Below, piece after piece: positions 44,808 through 53,058 of a stretch of DNA of 64,000 bases; position 1 is the stretch's first letter; each line of letters starts with the position of its first letter. The position numbers were made by a program, and so were the translations under genes. The stretch is from assembly GCF_000265425.1 (NCBI RefSeq), contig NC_018014.1, positions 5,084,001 through 5,148,000 of the forward strand, given 5' to 3'. Source of the DNA: Terriglobus roseus DSM 18391. Its GTDB lineage: Bacteria; Acidobacteriota; Terriglobia; Terriglobales; Acidobacteriaceae. The notes below the pieces were generated by a model, which was not told the DNA's origin, ran no database searches, and saw only the letters and a program-made list of their open reading frames with translations.

Positions 44808-45581
44808 GTGAAGCATCCCCTGAGTTTGGAAGGCCGCGTCGCCGTCGTCATCGGCGGTACCAGCGGCATTGGTCACGCCATGAGCCTGGGCCTGGCAAAA
44901 GCCGGCGCAGACGTCGTCAGCACCGGTCGTCGCGTCGAGCAGGTCAACGAAGTCGCCACAGAGATTGAAGCGCTGGGCCGCAGAACGCTCCGTCAGCCCA
45001 CCGACCAGACACACCGCGACCAGATTGAAGCCCTGCTGGAAGCCTGCATTCAGGAGTTCGGCAAGGTCGACATCCTGGTGAACTGTGCCGGCAAGATCAA
45101 GCGCAGCCCCACGCTGACCGTCTCAGAAGAAGAGTGGAAAGACATCATCGACACCAACCTGACGGGCATGCTGCGCGCCTGCCAGGTCTTTGGCAAACAC
45201 ATGATCGACAAGCAGTACGGCCGCATCATCAACATCGCGTCGCTCAACAGCTACGTCGCGTTGAATGAAGTCGCCGCCTACGCCGCCAGCAAGGCCGGCG
45301 TCCTCTCGCTGACGCGTTCGCTTGCGGTGGAGTGGTCGAAGCACGGCGTGATCGTCAACGGCATCGCCCCCGGCGTCTTCCGCACAGACCTGAACGCCGC
45401 GCTGTTGGACGGTTCGCCCCGTGGCCAGGAACTTCGCATGCGCACCCCGATGGGCCGCTTCGGCAAGACGGAAGAGCTCGTGGGCGCAGCCATCTACCTG
45501 GCAAGCGACGCAGCCTCCTTCACCAACGGCCACACCATCGTCGTGGACGGCGGCTTCCTTGCAAGCGGCGTGAACCAGTAA
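44808..45581 (+). CDS. SDR-family oxidoreductase, likely fructuronate/sugar-acid dehydrogenase
   Basis: 257 residues from GTG 44808 with GGAGG 10 bases upstream. NAD(P) site VIGGTSGIGHA, NAG variant LVNCAGKIKRS, catalytic Ser (NIASLNSY) and YxxxK (YAASKAG), C-terminal TGHTIVVDGGF-like NGHTIVVDGG. It is closest in feel to the KduD/gluconate-5-dehydrogenase group. Between a hexuronate transporter and uxaE, the most economical role is NAD(P)H-linked reduction of D-fructuronate to D-mannonate, the job of UxuB elsewhere; 5-keto-gluconate or 2-keto-3-deoxygluconate oxidoreduction are alternatives. Confidence 0.85.
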   Translation: MKHPLSLEGRVAVVIGGTSGIGHAMSLGLAKAGADVVSTGRRVEQVNEVATEIEALGRRTLRQPTDQTHRDQIEALLEACIQEFGKVDILVNCAGKIKRSPTLTVSEEEWKDIIDTNLTGMLRACQVFGKHMIDKQYGRIINIASLNSYVALNEVAAYAASKAGVLSLTRSLAVEWSKHGVIVNGIAPGVFRTDLNAALLDGSPRGQELRMRTPMGRFGKTEELVGAAIYLASDAASFTNGHTIVVDGGFLASGVNQ

Positions 45582-45724
45582 ATCTGGTCCACCCGCTACC
45601 CCACGAAGTTGTCCTCGAAAATCGTGCGAAAGATGGAATCGCCGCGATCTTTGCAAGACAGGACTTCGCGAAGAGGGGTATCATCGAAACGTTTTTATGC
45701 GTTAGCCAAGGAGTCATCACCACC

Positions 45725-46972
45725 ATGCAGCTACCCAAGTTTTCGCTCGGAATGGGCGACCGTTTTGCACACCAGGCAAAGGCCCAGCTACAGGCCTGCA
45801 TTCTCGGTGCGGAAGCCGGTGCCGACGTGGCGCCGGTGTGGAACAAGAGCAACCGCGAGCACCTGATCATCGGCAGCGAACCCAGCGGCACACGCGCCGC
45901 GGCCGACGCAGCCGTCAAAGAGCTTGGCTGGACCAAGCCCTACTTCCTGGACGCCGACCACATCAACCTGAAGACCTACGAGCGCTTCGTAGCGCCCTGC
46001 GACTTCTTCACCATTGATGTGGCTGACAACATCGGCCAGAAGAGCGATGACGCAGAGATCGCCAAGTTCGTCGCACGTCACCCCGAACTGATCGGCGAGA
46101 TCAGCATTCCCGGCATCGACAAGCCCTTCTCGCTCGACAAGGCCTTCGTCGAAAAGACCGCGAAGCAGTTCCTCGCAGCCGTGCAGCACGCCGCCGAGAT
46201 CTACAAGGCCGTCGTCGAGAAGAAGGGCAACGAAGACTTCGTCGCCGAGATCAGCATGGACGAGACCGACGCGCCGCAGACGCCGCCCGAGCTGCTCATC
46301 ATCCTCGCCGCGATCGCCGATGAGAAGCTGCCCATCCAGACCATCGCACCCAAGTTCACAGGCCGCTTCAACAAGGGCGTCGACTACGTAGGCGATGTGC
46401 CGCAGTTCGCAAAAGAGTTCCGCGAGGATCTGGCCACCATTGCCTACGCCATCGACAAGTACGGCCTGCCCGCAAACCTCAAGCTCAGCGTCCACTCCGG
46501 TTCGGACAAGTTCTCGATCTACCAGTCCATCCGCGAGGCGCTGAAGGACACGGGCGCTGGCGTGCACGTCAAGACAGCCGGCACCACCTGGCTGGAAGAG
46601 CTCATCGGACTTGCAGAGGCAGGCGGCGATGCTCTTGTTCTCGCGAAGGAAGTCTATGCCGAGGCCTTCGCCCATGCGGAAGAACTCTGCGCGCCGTATG
46701 CGACCGTCATCGATATCAAGACAGCAAACCTGCCCTCACCGGAGACGGTGAACGGCTGGACCAGCGAACAGTATGTGCGCGCGCTGCGACATGACGAAAA
46801 CGACGCACAGTACAACGCAGACCTGCGCCAGTTGCTGCACGTCGGCTTCAAGGTCGCAGCAAAGATGGGCACACGCTACACCGATGCATTGCAGGCGAAT
46901 GAGGAAGTGGTTGCGCGCAACGTGACGACAAACCTCTTCGACCGGCACATCAAGCCGATCTTCATTGGCTAA
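45725..46972 (+). CDS. uxaE: Tagaturonate/fructuronate epimerase (UxaE family)
   Basis: 415 residues from ATG 45725. Sequence landmarks: KFSLGMGDRFAHQAKAQLQA, NKSNREHLIIGSEP, LDADHINLKTYERFVAPCDFFTIDVADNIG, EISMDETDAPQTPPELLIIL, APKFTGRFNKGVDYVGD, LKLSVHSGSDKFSIYQ and a late HVKTAGTTWLEE. These match the UxaE family first described in Thermotoga maritima, which epimerises tagaturonate and fructuronate so that galacturonate and glucuronate share one route. Many His/Asp/Glu residues suit its metal-dependent barrel. It lies 143 bases after the SDR gene; a separate promoter is possible. Confidence 0.9.
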   Translation: MQLPKFSLGMGDRFAHQAKAQLQACILGAEAGADVAPVWNKSNREHLIIGSEPSGTRAAADAAVKELGWTKPYFLDADHINLKTYERFVAPCDFFTIDVADNIGQKSDDAEIAKFVARHPELIGEISIPGIDKPFSLDKAFVEKTAKQFLAAVQHAAEIYKAVVEKKGNEDFVAEISMDETDAPQTPPELLIILAAIADEKLPIQTIAPKFTGRFNKGVDYVGDVPQFAKEFREDLATIAYAIDKYGLPANLKLSVHSGSDKFSIYQSIREALKDTGAGVHVKTAGTTWLEELIGLAEAGGDALVLAKEVYAEAFAHAEELCAPYATVIDIKTANLPSPETVNGWTSEQYVRALRHDENDAQYNADLRQLLHVGFKVAAKMGTRYTDALQANEEVVARNVTTNLFDRHIKPIFIG

Positions 46973-47232
46973 CAAGATGTAGAAGTACCGCAGTCAAGAC
47001 GAACTCCTTGATTGCAAAGAATCGTAAGGGCACGGCTTTAGCCATGCCGCAAAGGCACTACTGTTGAGGCGGCTTCAGCCGCTGAGGGTTGTTTGGAAAC
47101 GTTCAAGCAGACCTCAGCGCTGAAGCCCACTCGATTCCGGTTCATCGTTGGCACGGCTCAAGCCGTGCCCTTACGATCCGGAACCGATCGATCATCTGCT
47201 AACGCGCGGCTTCCGCCGCTGAGGGAAATCAA
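46973..47232. repeat. Palindromic repeats between uxaE and the LarA-like gene
   Basis: Family-B units at 47023-47052 (AAGGGCACGGC-TTTA-GCCATGCC) and, inverted, 47148-47175 (GGCACGGCTCAAGCCGTGCC), with weaker GGCGGCTTCAGCCGC and GCGCTGAAGCCC palindromes between them. No gene is seen. Confidence 0.75.
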
Positions 47233-48567
47233 GTGGCCTGGTTCAAGGTAGAAGCACCGCACGTATCGGATGCGCAGATCAAGGAAGCCTGCGATAAGCT
47301 GCTGAGCGAAGCGCGCACACGTATCAACAAGGACCTGAAGCGCGTCCTTCTGTTGCCGCCCGATCTCACGCGCGCACACAGCGGCAGCGGATGGATCACC
47401 GAGTATCTCTACAACGCTCTTCCCGACGCACACGTGGAAGTGATCCCGACGCTGGGTCAGCACGTGCCGCACACTGAAGCCGAGAACAAGTGGATGTTCG
47501 GCTCCATCCCCGAGGAGCGCATCTTCCCCCACGACTGGCGCAACGGCTGCACGCACGTCGCAACCATCCCCGCCTCGCTCGTGAAAGAGACGACGGACGG
47601 CGCTGCGGACTGGGATATCCCCGTCGACCTGAACAGCAAGCTCATGGATGAGCAGTGGGACCTGATCATCAACGTGGGTCACGTGGTGCCGCATGAAGTG
47701 CTCGGCTTCGCGAACCACAACAAGAACTACTACATCGGCCTGGGCGGCAAGGACACCATCTGCGCCTCGCACATTGCGGCCGCCGTCTATGGCATTGAGA
47801 ACAATCTCGGCTGCCTCGTAACTCCCTTGCGCGCCTGCTACAACTGGAGCGAAGACGAGCACCTCGCATCGCTGCCCGATGTGTATCTGCAGATCGTGAT
47901 GCAGCGCGATGAAGAGAACAAGCTCGTCACCAGCGGCATCTACGTCGGCGACGATCTCGACACCTATCTGCAGGCCGCAAAGCGCAGCCGCGACCAGAAC
48001 ATCACGCTCTTCGACAAGCCGTTGAAGAAGGTCGTCGCCGTCATGCAGGCAGACGAGTTCCGCGCAACATGGGTGGCCAACAAGGCCGTCTATCGCACCC
48101 GCATGGCAATCGCCGATGGTGGCGAACTGCTGATCCTCGCACCTGGCGTCGAACGCTTTGGCGAGCAGCCGGAAGTGGACGCTCTGATCCGCAAGTACGG
48201 CTACAAGGGCACACCGCGCACGCTGGCCCTCTACAAAACAGAGGCCGACATGCAGGAGATTCCGCACGGCGTCGCGCACCTCATCCACGGCAGCAGCGAA
48301 GACCGCTTCACCATCACCTACGCGCCCGGTCACCTCACAAAGGAAGAGATCGAGCAGGTTGGATATCAGTACGCCGACTTGGCCGAGATGACCAAGCGCT
48401 ACGACCCGGCCGTGATGAAGGAAGGCTGGAACACCATGCCCGACGGCGAAGAGGTCTTCTACATCAGCACACCCTCCGCCGGCTTGTGGTCCACAAAGGA
48501 AAAGCTCGACAACCCCTCGCGCAAGGATCTCTCGCGCGAGCAGGTTGCCGCAGGCGACGTGGTTTAG
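47233..48567 (+). CDS. LarA-like nickel-pincer racemase/epimerase (DUF2088)
   Basis: 444 residues from GTG 47233. The family pattern is clear: LLLPPDLTRAHSGSG near residue 40, GQHVPHT (position of the first catalytic His), NVGHVVPHEVLGFANHNKNYYIGLGGKDTICASH with the second catalytic His, the cofactor-anchoring GGK and the distal nickel-ligand His, and later ILAPGVERFGEQPEVD. LarA uses a nickel-pincer nucleotide to invert alpha-hydroxy acids by hydride transfer. Because it follows uxaE and precedes larE/larB, the substrate is more likely a sugar acid such as mannonate/gluconate than lactate. A cytosolic enzyme. Confidence 0.88.
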   Translation: MAWFKVEAPHVSDAQIKEACDKLLSEARTRINKDLKRVLLLPPDLTRAHSGSGWITEYLYNALPDAHVEVIPTLGQHVPHTEAENKWMFGSIPEERIFPHDWRNGCTHVATIPASLVKETTDGAADWDIPVDLNSKLMDEQWDLIINVGHVVPHEVLGFANHNKNYYIGLGGKDTICASHIAAAVYGIENNLGCLVTPLRACYNWSEDEHLASLPDVYLQIVMQRDEENKLVTSGIYVGDDLDTYLQAAKRSRDQNITLFDKPLKKVVAVMQADEFRATWVANKAVYRTRMAIADGGELLILAPGVERFGEQPEVDALIRKYGYKGTPRTLALYKTEADMQEIPHGVAHLIHGSSEDRFTITYAPGHLTKEEIEQVGYQYADLAEMTKRYDPAVMKEGWNTMPDGEEVFYISTPSAGLWSTKEKLDNPSRKDLSREQVAAGDVV

Positions 48568-48764
48568 TTTGTCATTCGATCAATGAGCAGCGTCATACGA
48601 TACTGCTCGTGTTCGGAAGGGCACAGCTTTAGCTGTGCCAAAGAACGATTCTCCAACCCCTTTTCTTTGTTTCTCTGCCCGCAAAGCGGGCGGAGAAACA
48701 AAGAAGATATAACAACGGGCTTTGCGGCACAGCTAAGGTTGTGCCCTTCCAAACGCAGACATCC
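48568..48764. repeat. Inverted pair of family-B palindromes between larA-like and larE
   Basis: Copies at 48614-48643 (GGAAGGGCACAGC-TTTA-GCTGTGCC) and in opposite orientation at 48725-48751 (GGCACAGC..GTGCCCTTCC). Between them is a further inverted repeat, TTCTTTGTTTCTCTGCCCGC pairing with GCGGGCGGAGAAACAAAGAA (about 48664-48704), long enough to be a strong hairpin between the two genes. Confidence 0.75.
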
Positions 48765-49625
48765 ATGACAACCCCAGACGGCCAACTCGAAACCAATCGC
48801 ACAGCCCTCCAGCAGGAGCTGCGCCGCTACGACCGGCTCGCCGTTGCCTACAGCGGCGGCGTGGACTCTGCCTATCTTGCCTGGGAGGCTTACCAGGTGC
48901 TGGGCGACCGCATGCTCGCCGTCATCGCCGATTCACCGAGCCTGCCGCGCACGCATCTCGCCTTTGCCATGCAATTCGCGCAGCAGAACAACATCCCGCT
49001 ACGCGTCGTGCAGACCTCTGAGATGGACCGCGCGGAATACGTGAAGAACGACGGCGCACGCTGCTTCCACTGCAAGGATGAACTCTTCCTCACCATGGAA
49101 GGCGTGCTGCGCGAGACCGGCATCACCGCCATGGCCTACGGCCGCAACCGCGATGACAACGGAGACTTTCGCCCCGGCCAAAAGGCCGCCGAGCAGCACC
49201 ACGCCGTGGCTCCGCTGAACGACGCAGGCCTTGGCAAGCTGGAGATCCGCGCACTGGCACAGGCTGCCGGCTTGACCGTGTGGGATCGCCCCGCATCCGC
49301 CTGCCTGTCGTCGCGCCTCGAATACGGCCGCCCTGTCACTGCGGAAGCATTGCGACAGGTGGAAGAAGCAGAAGAGTCGCTCCTCGCGCTCGGCTTCCGG
49401 CAACTACGTGTGCGGCACCACGGTGACCTGGCACGCGTTGAGATTGAGCGCAGTGAGCTGGCCTCTGCCCTGACGCTCGAGATGATGGCAAGCATCACGC
49501 AACGCGTGAAGTCCGCAGGCTTCACCTACGTGACGCTGGATACCGAAGGCTACCGCAGCGGCAGCATGAACGCTCTGCTGCCTGTCTCTAGCCTTCTCGC
49601 AGGCACAAAAACTCATGCAGCCTAA
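48765..49625 (+). CDS. larE: LarE, pyridinium-dithiocarboxylate sulfur transferase of nickel-pincer cofactor synthesis
   Basis: 286 residues from ATG 48765. PP-loop AVAYSGGVDSAYLAWEAY (ATP binding), RCFHCKDELF (a CxxC pair) and WDRPASACLSSRLEYG, which carries the Cys that in Lactobacillus plantarum LarE gives up its sulfur. L. plantarum LarE is single-use. Homologues with an added CxxC are reported to hold a 4Fe-4S cluster and to work catalytically, and this protein has all three Cys. It adenylates the cofactor precursor and replaces its carboxyl oxygens by sulfur. larC is not in the window. Confidence 0.9.
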   Translation: MTTPDGQLETNRTALQQELRRYDRLAVAYSGGVDSAYLAWEAYQVLGDRMLAVIADSPSLPRTHLAFAMQFAQQNNIPLRVVQTSEMDRAEYVKNDGARCFHCKDELFLTMEGVLRETGITAMAYGRNRDDNGDFRPGQKAAEQHHAVAPLNDAGLGKLEIRALAQAAGLTVWDRPASACLSSRLEYGRPVTAEALRQVEEAEESLLALGFRQLRVRHHGDLARVEIERSELASALTLEMMASITQRVKSAGFTYVTLDTEGYRSGSMNALLPVSSLLAGTKTHAA

Positions 49626-50032
49626 GAAAGCGGGTGCCCCGTACATCGCGCACCATGCGATGTGCGGGATCCAAATCCCGCGCCGCCAGAATATTTTGCA
49701 TAGAACGCAGCGTTCTGAAGGGCACAGCCTGCCTTTAAAAGGAAAAGGCTGTTTCTCGGATCGGCAAAGATCGCTTTCGGATTGGCAGATATCGCGTTCG
49801 GATCGGCAAAGATCGCGTCCGGATTGGCAAAGATCGCGTTTGATACGGCACTGCTCGCGTCCGGAAGGGCACAGCTTCAGCTGTGCCAATGACCGCCTTC
49901 CACAGAGCAGGGCTTTAGCCCCTGAGGTCAGCTTTCCTCGATGCACCGAACGTACTTTCGCGGCGAAATCCCTTCGCACTGCCGAACCGCTCGGCTCAAC
50001 TGCGCCCTTCCACTTCATCCAAGGTTTTCCCC
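49626..50032. repeat. Tandem 21-bp repeats and family-B palindromes between larE and larB
   Basis: Five tandem 21-base units at 49756-49860 with the form TCGGATCGGCAAAGATCGCG plus T; units 1-4 differ at few positions and unit 5 is degenerate. They run into a family-B palindrome (49862-49890, AAGGGCACAGCTTCAGCTGT then GCC); a broken one lies at 49714-49750. Unit 5 plus palindrome resembles the sequence at 48590-48643, so this is a composite element. No gene is seen. Confidence 0.8.
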
Positions 50033-50785
50033 ATGCAGCGTGATGCTCTACTCAAACTCCTCAACGAACTGAGCGCCGGCACCCGCTCCGCAGACGAGGT
50101 CGCGGACAAGCTCGCCTCGCTTCCCTTCGAAGATCTCGACTTCGCAAAGGTCGATCACCATCGCAGCCTGCGCAGCGGCATGCCGGAGGTCGTCTTCGCA
50201 TCGGGCAAGACCGCGCAGCAGACGGCGATGATCCTCGCACGCATCCACGCGAACGGCACACCCGCACTCGCCACGCGCGCCGATGAAGCAGCCTTCGAAG
50301 CCACGCGCGAACTGGTTAAGGAAGCGAAGTATCATGCAGTCGCTCGCTGCATCACCTGCGGCGAGGGCGCGAAGAAATCCGGTGGCCGAGTCGCCGTCAT
50401 CTGCGCGGGCACCAGCGATCTGCCCGTTGCCGAAGAGGCTGCGCTCACCGCAAGCTTCTTCGGAGCAGAGGTCTCGCGCTTCACCGATGTTGGCGTCGCC
50501 GGTCTGCATCGTCTGCTCGCGCATCTGCCTGCGATCCGCACAGCAGACGCCGTCATCGTCTGCGCCGGCATGGAGGGCGCACTGCCCTCGGTCGTCGGCG
50601 GTCTCGTCGCTGTGCCGGTCATCGCTGTTCCCACCAGCGTCGGTTACGGCGCATCCTTCGGTGGTGTCACTGCCATGCTCGGCATGCTCAACAGCTGCTC
50701 ACCCAACGTAACGGTGGTCAACATCGACAACGGCTTCGGCGCGGGCTACGTCTCCACGCTGTACGCGAACCGCGCAGTGCGATAG
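50033..50785 (+). CDS. larB: LarB, nicotinate mononucleotide/dinucleotide carboxylase of nickel-pincer cofactor synthesis
   Basis: 250 residues. The N-terminal region has DFAKVDHHRSLRSGMPEVVFASGK; the C-terminal half is PurE-like: GGRVAVICAGTSDLPVAEEA, TASFFGAEVSRFTDVGVAGLHRLL, VCAGMEGALPSVVGGLVAVPVIAVPTSVGYGASFGGVTAMLGMLN, exactly the LarB layout. LarB carboxylates C5 of the nicotinic acid adenine dinucleotide pyridinium ring and hydrolyses the phosphoanhydride, the first step to the pincer cofactor. It serves the LarA-like protein upstream. Confidence 0.93.
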   Translation: MQRDALLKLLNELSAGTRSADEVADKLASLPFEDLDFAKVDHHRSLRSGMPEVVFASGKTAQQTAMILARIHANGTPALATRADEAAFEATRELVKEAKYHAVARCITCGEGAKKSGGRVAVICAGTSDLPVAEEAALTASFFGAEVSRFTDVGVAGLHRLLAHLPAIRTADAVIVCAGMEGALPSVVGGLVAVPVIAVPTSVGYGASFGGVTAMLGMLNSCSPNVTVVNIDNGFGAGYVSTLYANRAVR

Positions 50786-50822
50786 CCTCAGGCTGCCTGC
50801 ACTCCTGCAGCGAGGCTGCTCT

Positions 50823-52073
50823 CTGAACGACGTTACCCCAACCAACGAACGCAGCCTGCGAGCACACCAGGCCATCACGCTCGCCCTGCTCTTCGCTGCA
50901 GGCGTCGTCAACTTCTTCGACCGCTCCTCGCTTTCCATCGCCAACACAACAGTCCGCGCGGAGCTGCATCTCTCCGGTACCGAGATGGGCTGGCTGCTCA
51001 GCGCCTTCTCCTTCGCCTACGGCCTCTCGCAACTACCGCTCATCGGCCTGCTCGACCGTATGGGAACGCGCAGCATCCTGGGTACAGGCCTGGCCATCTG
51101 GAGCGGCGCGCAACTGCTCACCGGCCTCGTCACCAGCTTCCCCATGTTCATCGCCTTCCGCATCCTGCTCGGCATGGGCGAAGCGCCGTTCTATCCCGCA
51201 GGCGTGCGCAGCGTTCGCGAGTGGTTCACCGACCGCACGCGCGGCCGCGCCACCGCCATCATGAGCAGCTCACAGACCTTCGGCCTCGCCATCGCTCCAC
51301 CACTGCTGACCCTGCTGATGATCCGCACCGGCTGGCGCGTTATGTTCATGATCCTCGGCGCCGCAGGTCTCGTCGTCGCAGCCCTGTGGGTGTGGCTGCA
51401 TCGCTCACGCGCACAGACACCCTACCGCGAAGCGGAAGCCGCACCGGTCACACAGAGTGCCTTCGCCGAACTCATCCGGCAGCGCACCGCCTGGGGCATG
51501 ATGCTCGGCTTCGGCGGCATTAACTACACCAACTGGCTCTACACCGCGTGGCTGCCCGGCTACCTGCAGCAGGAGCGCCACCTCTCACTCGCGAAGAGTG
51601 GCTGGCTCGCCGCGATCCCTTTCCTCGCCGGCGCCGCAGGCATGCTCTGCAGTGGCTTCTCCGCAGACCTGTGGGCCAAGCGCGGCATCCGCCTGACCAC
51701 CCTGCATCGCATCCAGCTCGTAACCGGCATGATCATCTCCGCCGCCGCAACGTTCTTCGTCTCACGCGCAGGCAGCACAGCCGAAGCCATCGCCGGCATC
51801 AGCTTCGCGCTCTTCTTTATTCACTTCGCCGGGACCAGTGGCTGGGGCTATGTGCAGACGGTCAGCCCCGCGCGCCTCGTCGCATCGCTCGGCGCACTGC
51901 AGAACTTTGCCAGCTTCGTCATCGCATCCGCTGCACCCGTACTCACAGGCTGGTTCTTCGACCGCACCCACTCGTTCACGCTCGGCTTCCTCGTGTGTGC
52001 CAGCGTCACGCTCCTCGGCGCCCTCAGCTACGCCACGCTCGCTGCACCCGACGGCATGCGAGTCGCCGACTAG
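50823..52073 (+). CDS. MFS transporter (ACS family), apparent CTG start
   Basis: 416 residues if read from CTG 50823. The first canonical start in frame (ATG 50985) would cut out TM1, yet the preceding sequence, ITLALLFAAGVVNFFDRSSL, is a perfect family TM1 with the conserved D-R. Back to an in-frame TAA at 50709 there is no ATG, GTG or TTG. CTG 50823 has GAGG 7 bases upstream. Later motifs: LIGLLDRMGTRSILG, LGMGEAPFYPAGVRSVREWF. Likely a sugar-acid symporter, second in this region. It is 37 bases after larB, hence probably in the same transcript. The stop overlaps the ribokinase stop on the other strand. Confidence 0.82.
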   Translation: MNDVTPTNERSLRAHQAITLALLFAAGVVNFFDRSSLSIANTTVRAELHLSGTEMGWLLSAFSFAYGLSQLPLIGLLDRMGTRSILGTGLAIWSGAQLLTGLVTSFPMFIAFRILLGMGEAPFYPAGVRSVREWFTDRTRGRATAIMSSSQTFGLAIAPPLLTLLMIRTGWRVMFMILGAAGLVVAALWVWLHRSRAQTPYREAEAAPVTQSAFAELIRQRTAWGMMLGFGGINYTNWLYTAWLPGYLQQERHLSLAKSGWLAAIPFLAGAAGMLCSGFSADLWAKRGIRLTTLHRIQLVTGMIISAAATFFVSRAGSTAEAIAGISFALFFIHFAGTSGWGYVQTVSPARLVASLGALQNFASFVIASAAPVLTGWFFDRTHSFTLGFLVCASVTLLGALSYATLAAPDGMRVAD

Positions 52074-52972
52074 CCGCGCATCATCCGCAGCACAGCCTCG
52101 CGCGTCGGCATCGACGGCTGCGCCCCCGCTCCCGTCGTCGAAAGCGCAGCAGCAGCACACGCAAAGCGAGCAGCAGCAACCGGCGCCTGCCCCTCCGTCA
52201 GCGCCACGGCAAAGGCTGCATTGAAGCAATCCCCTGCGGCCGTAGTATCCACGGCCCGCACCGCCGGCGCAGGAACCAGCGTGCTCGCAACGTCAGCTCC
52301 TGCAAGATAGACACCCCGCGCCCCAAGCTTCAACATCACATTGCGCACACCCAGCGCCAGCAGCCGCTCGGCAGCCTCTTCCATCGGAAGATCCTCCGCA
52401 ACGCCAAGCAGCGTCCGAGCCTCCGACTCATTCGGCGTAAGCCATGCAGTCTTCCGCAGTAACGAGACAGACAGCGCCTGGGCCGGCGCAGGATCCAGCA
52501 TCAGCGGCGTACCCGCAGCAGAGCAGACCTCCGCCAGCCGCACCACCGTCGCCATCGGCGTCTCCAACTGCACCAGCACCATCGCCGCTGAATCGATCGA
52601 TGCCGCGTCGATCATCCCGGGCAGCAGCAGCGCATTCGCACCCGCGTAGACAACAATGCTATTGCCACCACTCCCATCGACCGTGATCGCAGCCACGCCA
52701 CTCGCGCCGGGACACTCCCTCACACCAGCAACGTCGATACCCTCCGCAACCAGCCCCTGCCGCAGCAAGCCGCCAAAGCTATCCGACCCGACACACCCAA
52801 CCATCCGCACCACAGCGCCCAGCCGTGCCGCGGCCACCGCCTGGTTCGCACCCTTGCCACCATGCACCATCGCAAAGCCGCGCCCGGCCACCGTCTCACC
52901 CGGCGCAGGCATACGGTCCACCGTGCTGACCATATCCATATTCAGGCTGCCGACAACAACGATCGTTCTCAT
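52070..52972 (-). CDS. rbsK: Ribokinase-like PfkB-family carbohydrate kinase
   Basis: 300 residues from ATG 52972. N-terminal VVGSLNMDMVSTVDRMPAPGETVAG, then the ribokinase-typical HGGKGANQAVAAARLGA. The C-terminal anion hole and catalytic base are in AVDTTAAGDCFNAAFAVAL (Asp of TTAAGD), PfkB signature 2. It phosphorylates ribose at O5 or a related sugar. Context leaves 2-keto-3-deoxygluconate as an alternative substrate, though the GGKGANQ motif favours ribokinase. It is convergent with the MFS gene, overlapping by four bases. Confidence 0.85.
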   Translation of the reverse strand: MRTIVVVGSLNMDMVSTVDRMPAPGETVAGRGFAMVHGGKGANQAVAAARLGAVVRMVGCVGSDSFGGLLRQGLVAEGIDVAGVRECPGASGVAAITVDGSGGNSIVVYAGANALLLPGMIDAASIDSAAMVLVQLETPMATVVRLAEVCSAAGTPLMLDPAPAQALSVSLLRKTAWLTPNESEARTLLGVAEDLPMEEAAERLLALGVRNVMLKLGARGVYLAGADVASTLVPAPAVRAVDTTAAGDCFNAAFAVALTEGQAPVAAARFACAAAALSTTGAGAQPSMPTREAVLRMMRG

Positions 52973-53058
52973 AACCCTTGATAGCACGAAGCCACTTGCG
53001 CTCGCCGTCCCGCCAGCAGAGGATGATCGTGACGGACAGTCGTCCCGGAGCACTCGCC

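Noticed and set aside
49756..49860. CRISPR array
   Set aside because: The 21-bp units are contiguous with no unique spacers, and no cas gene is present.
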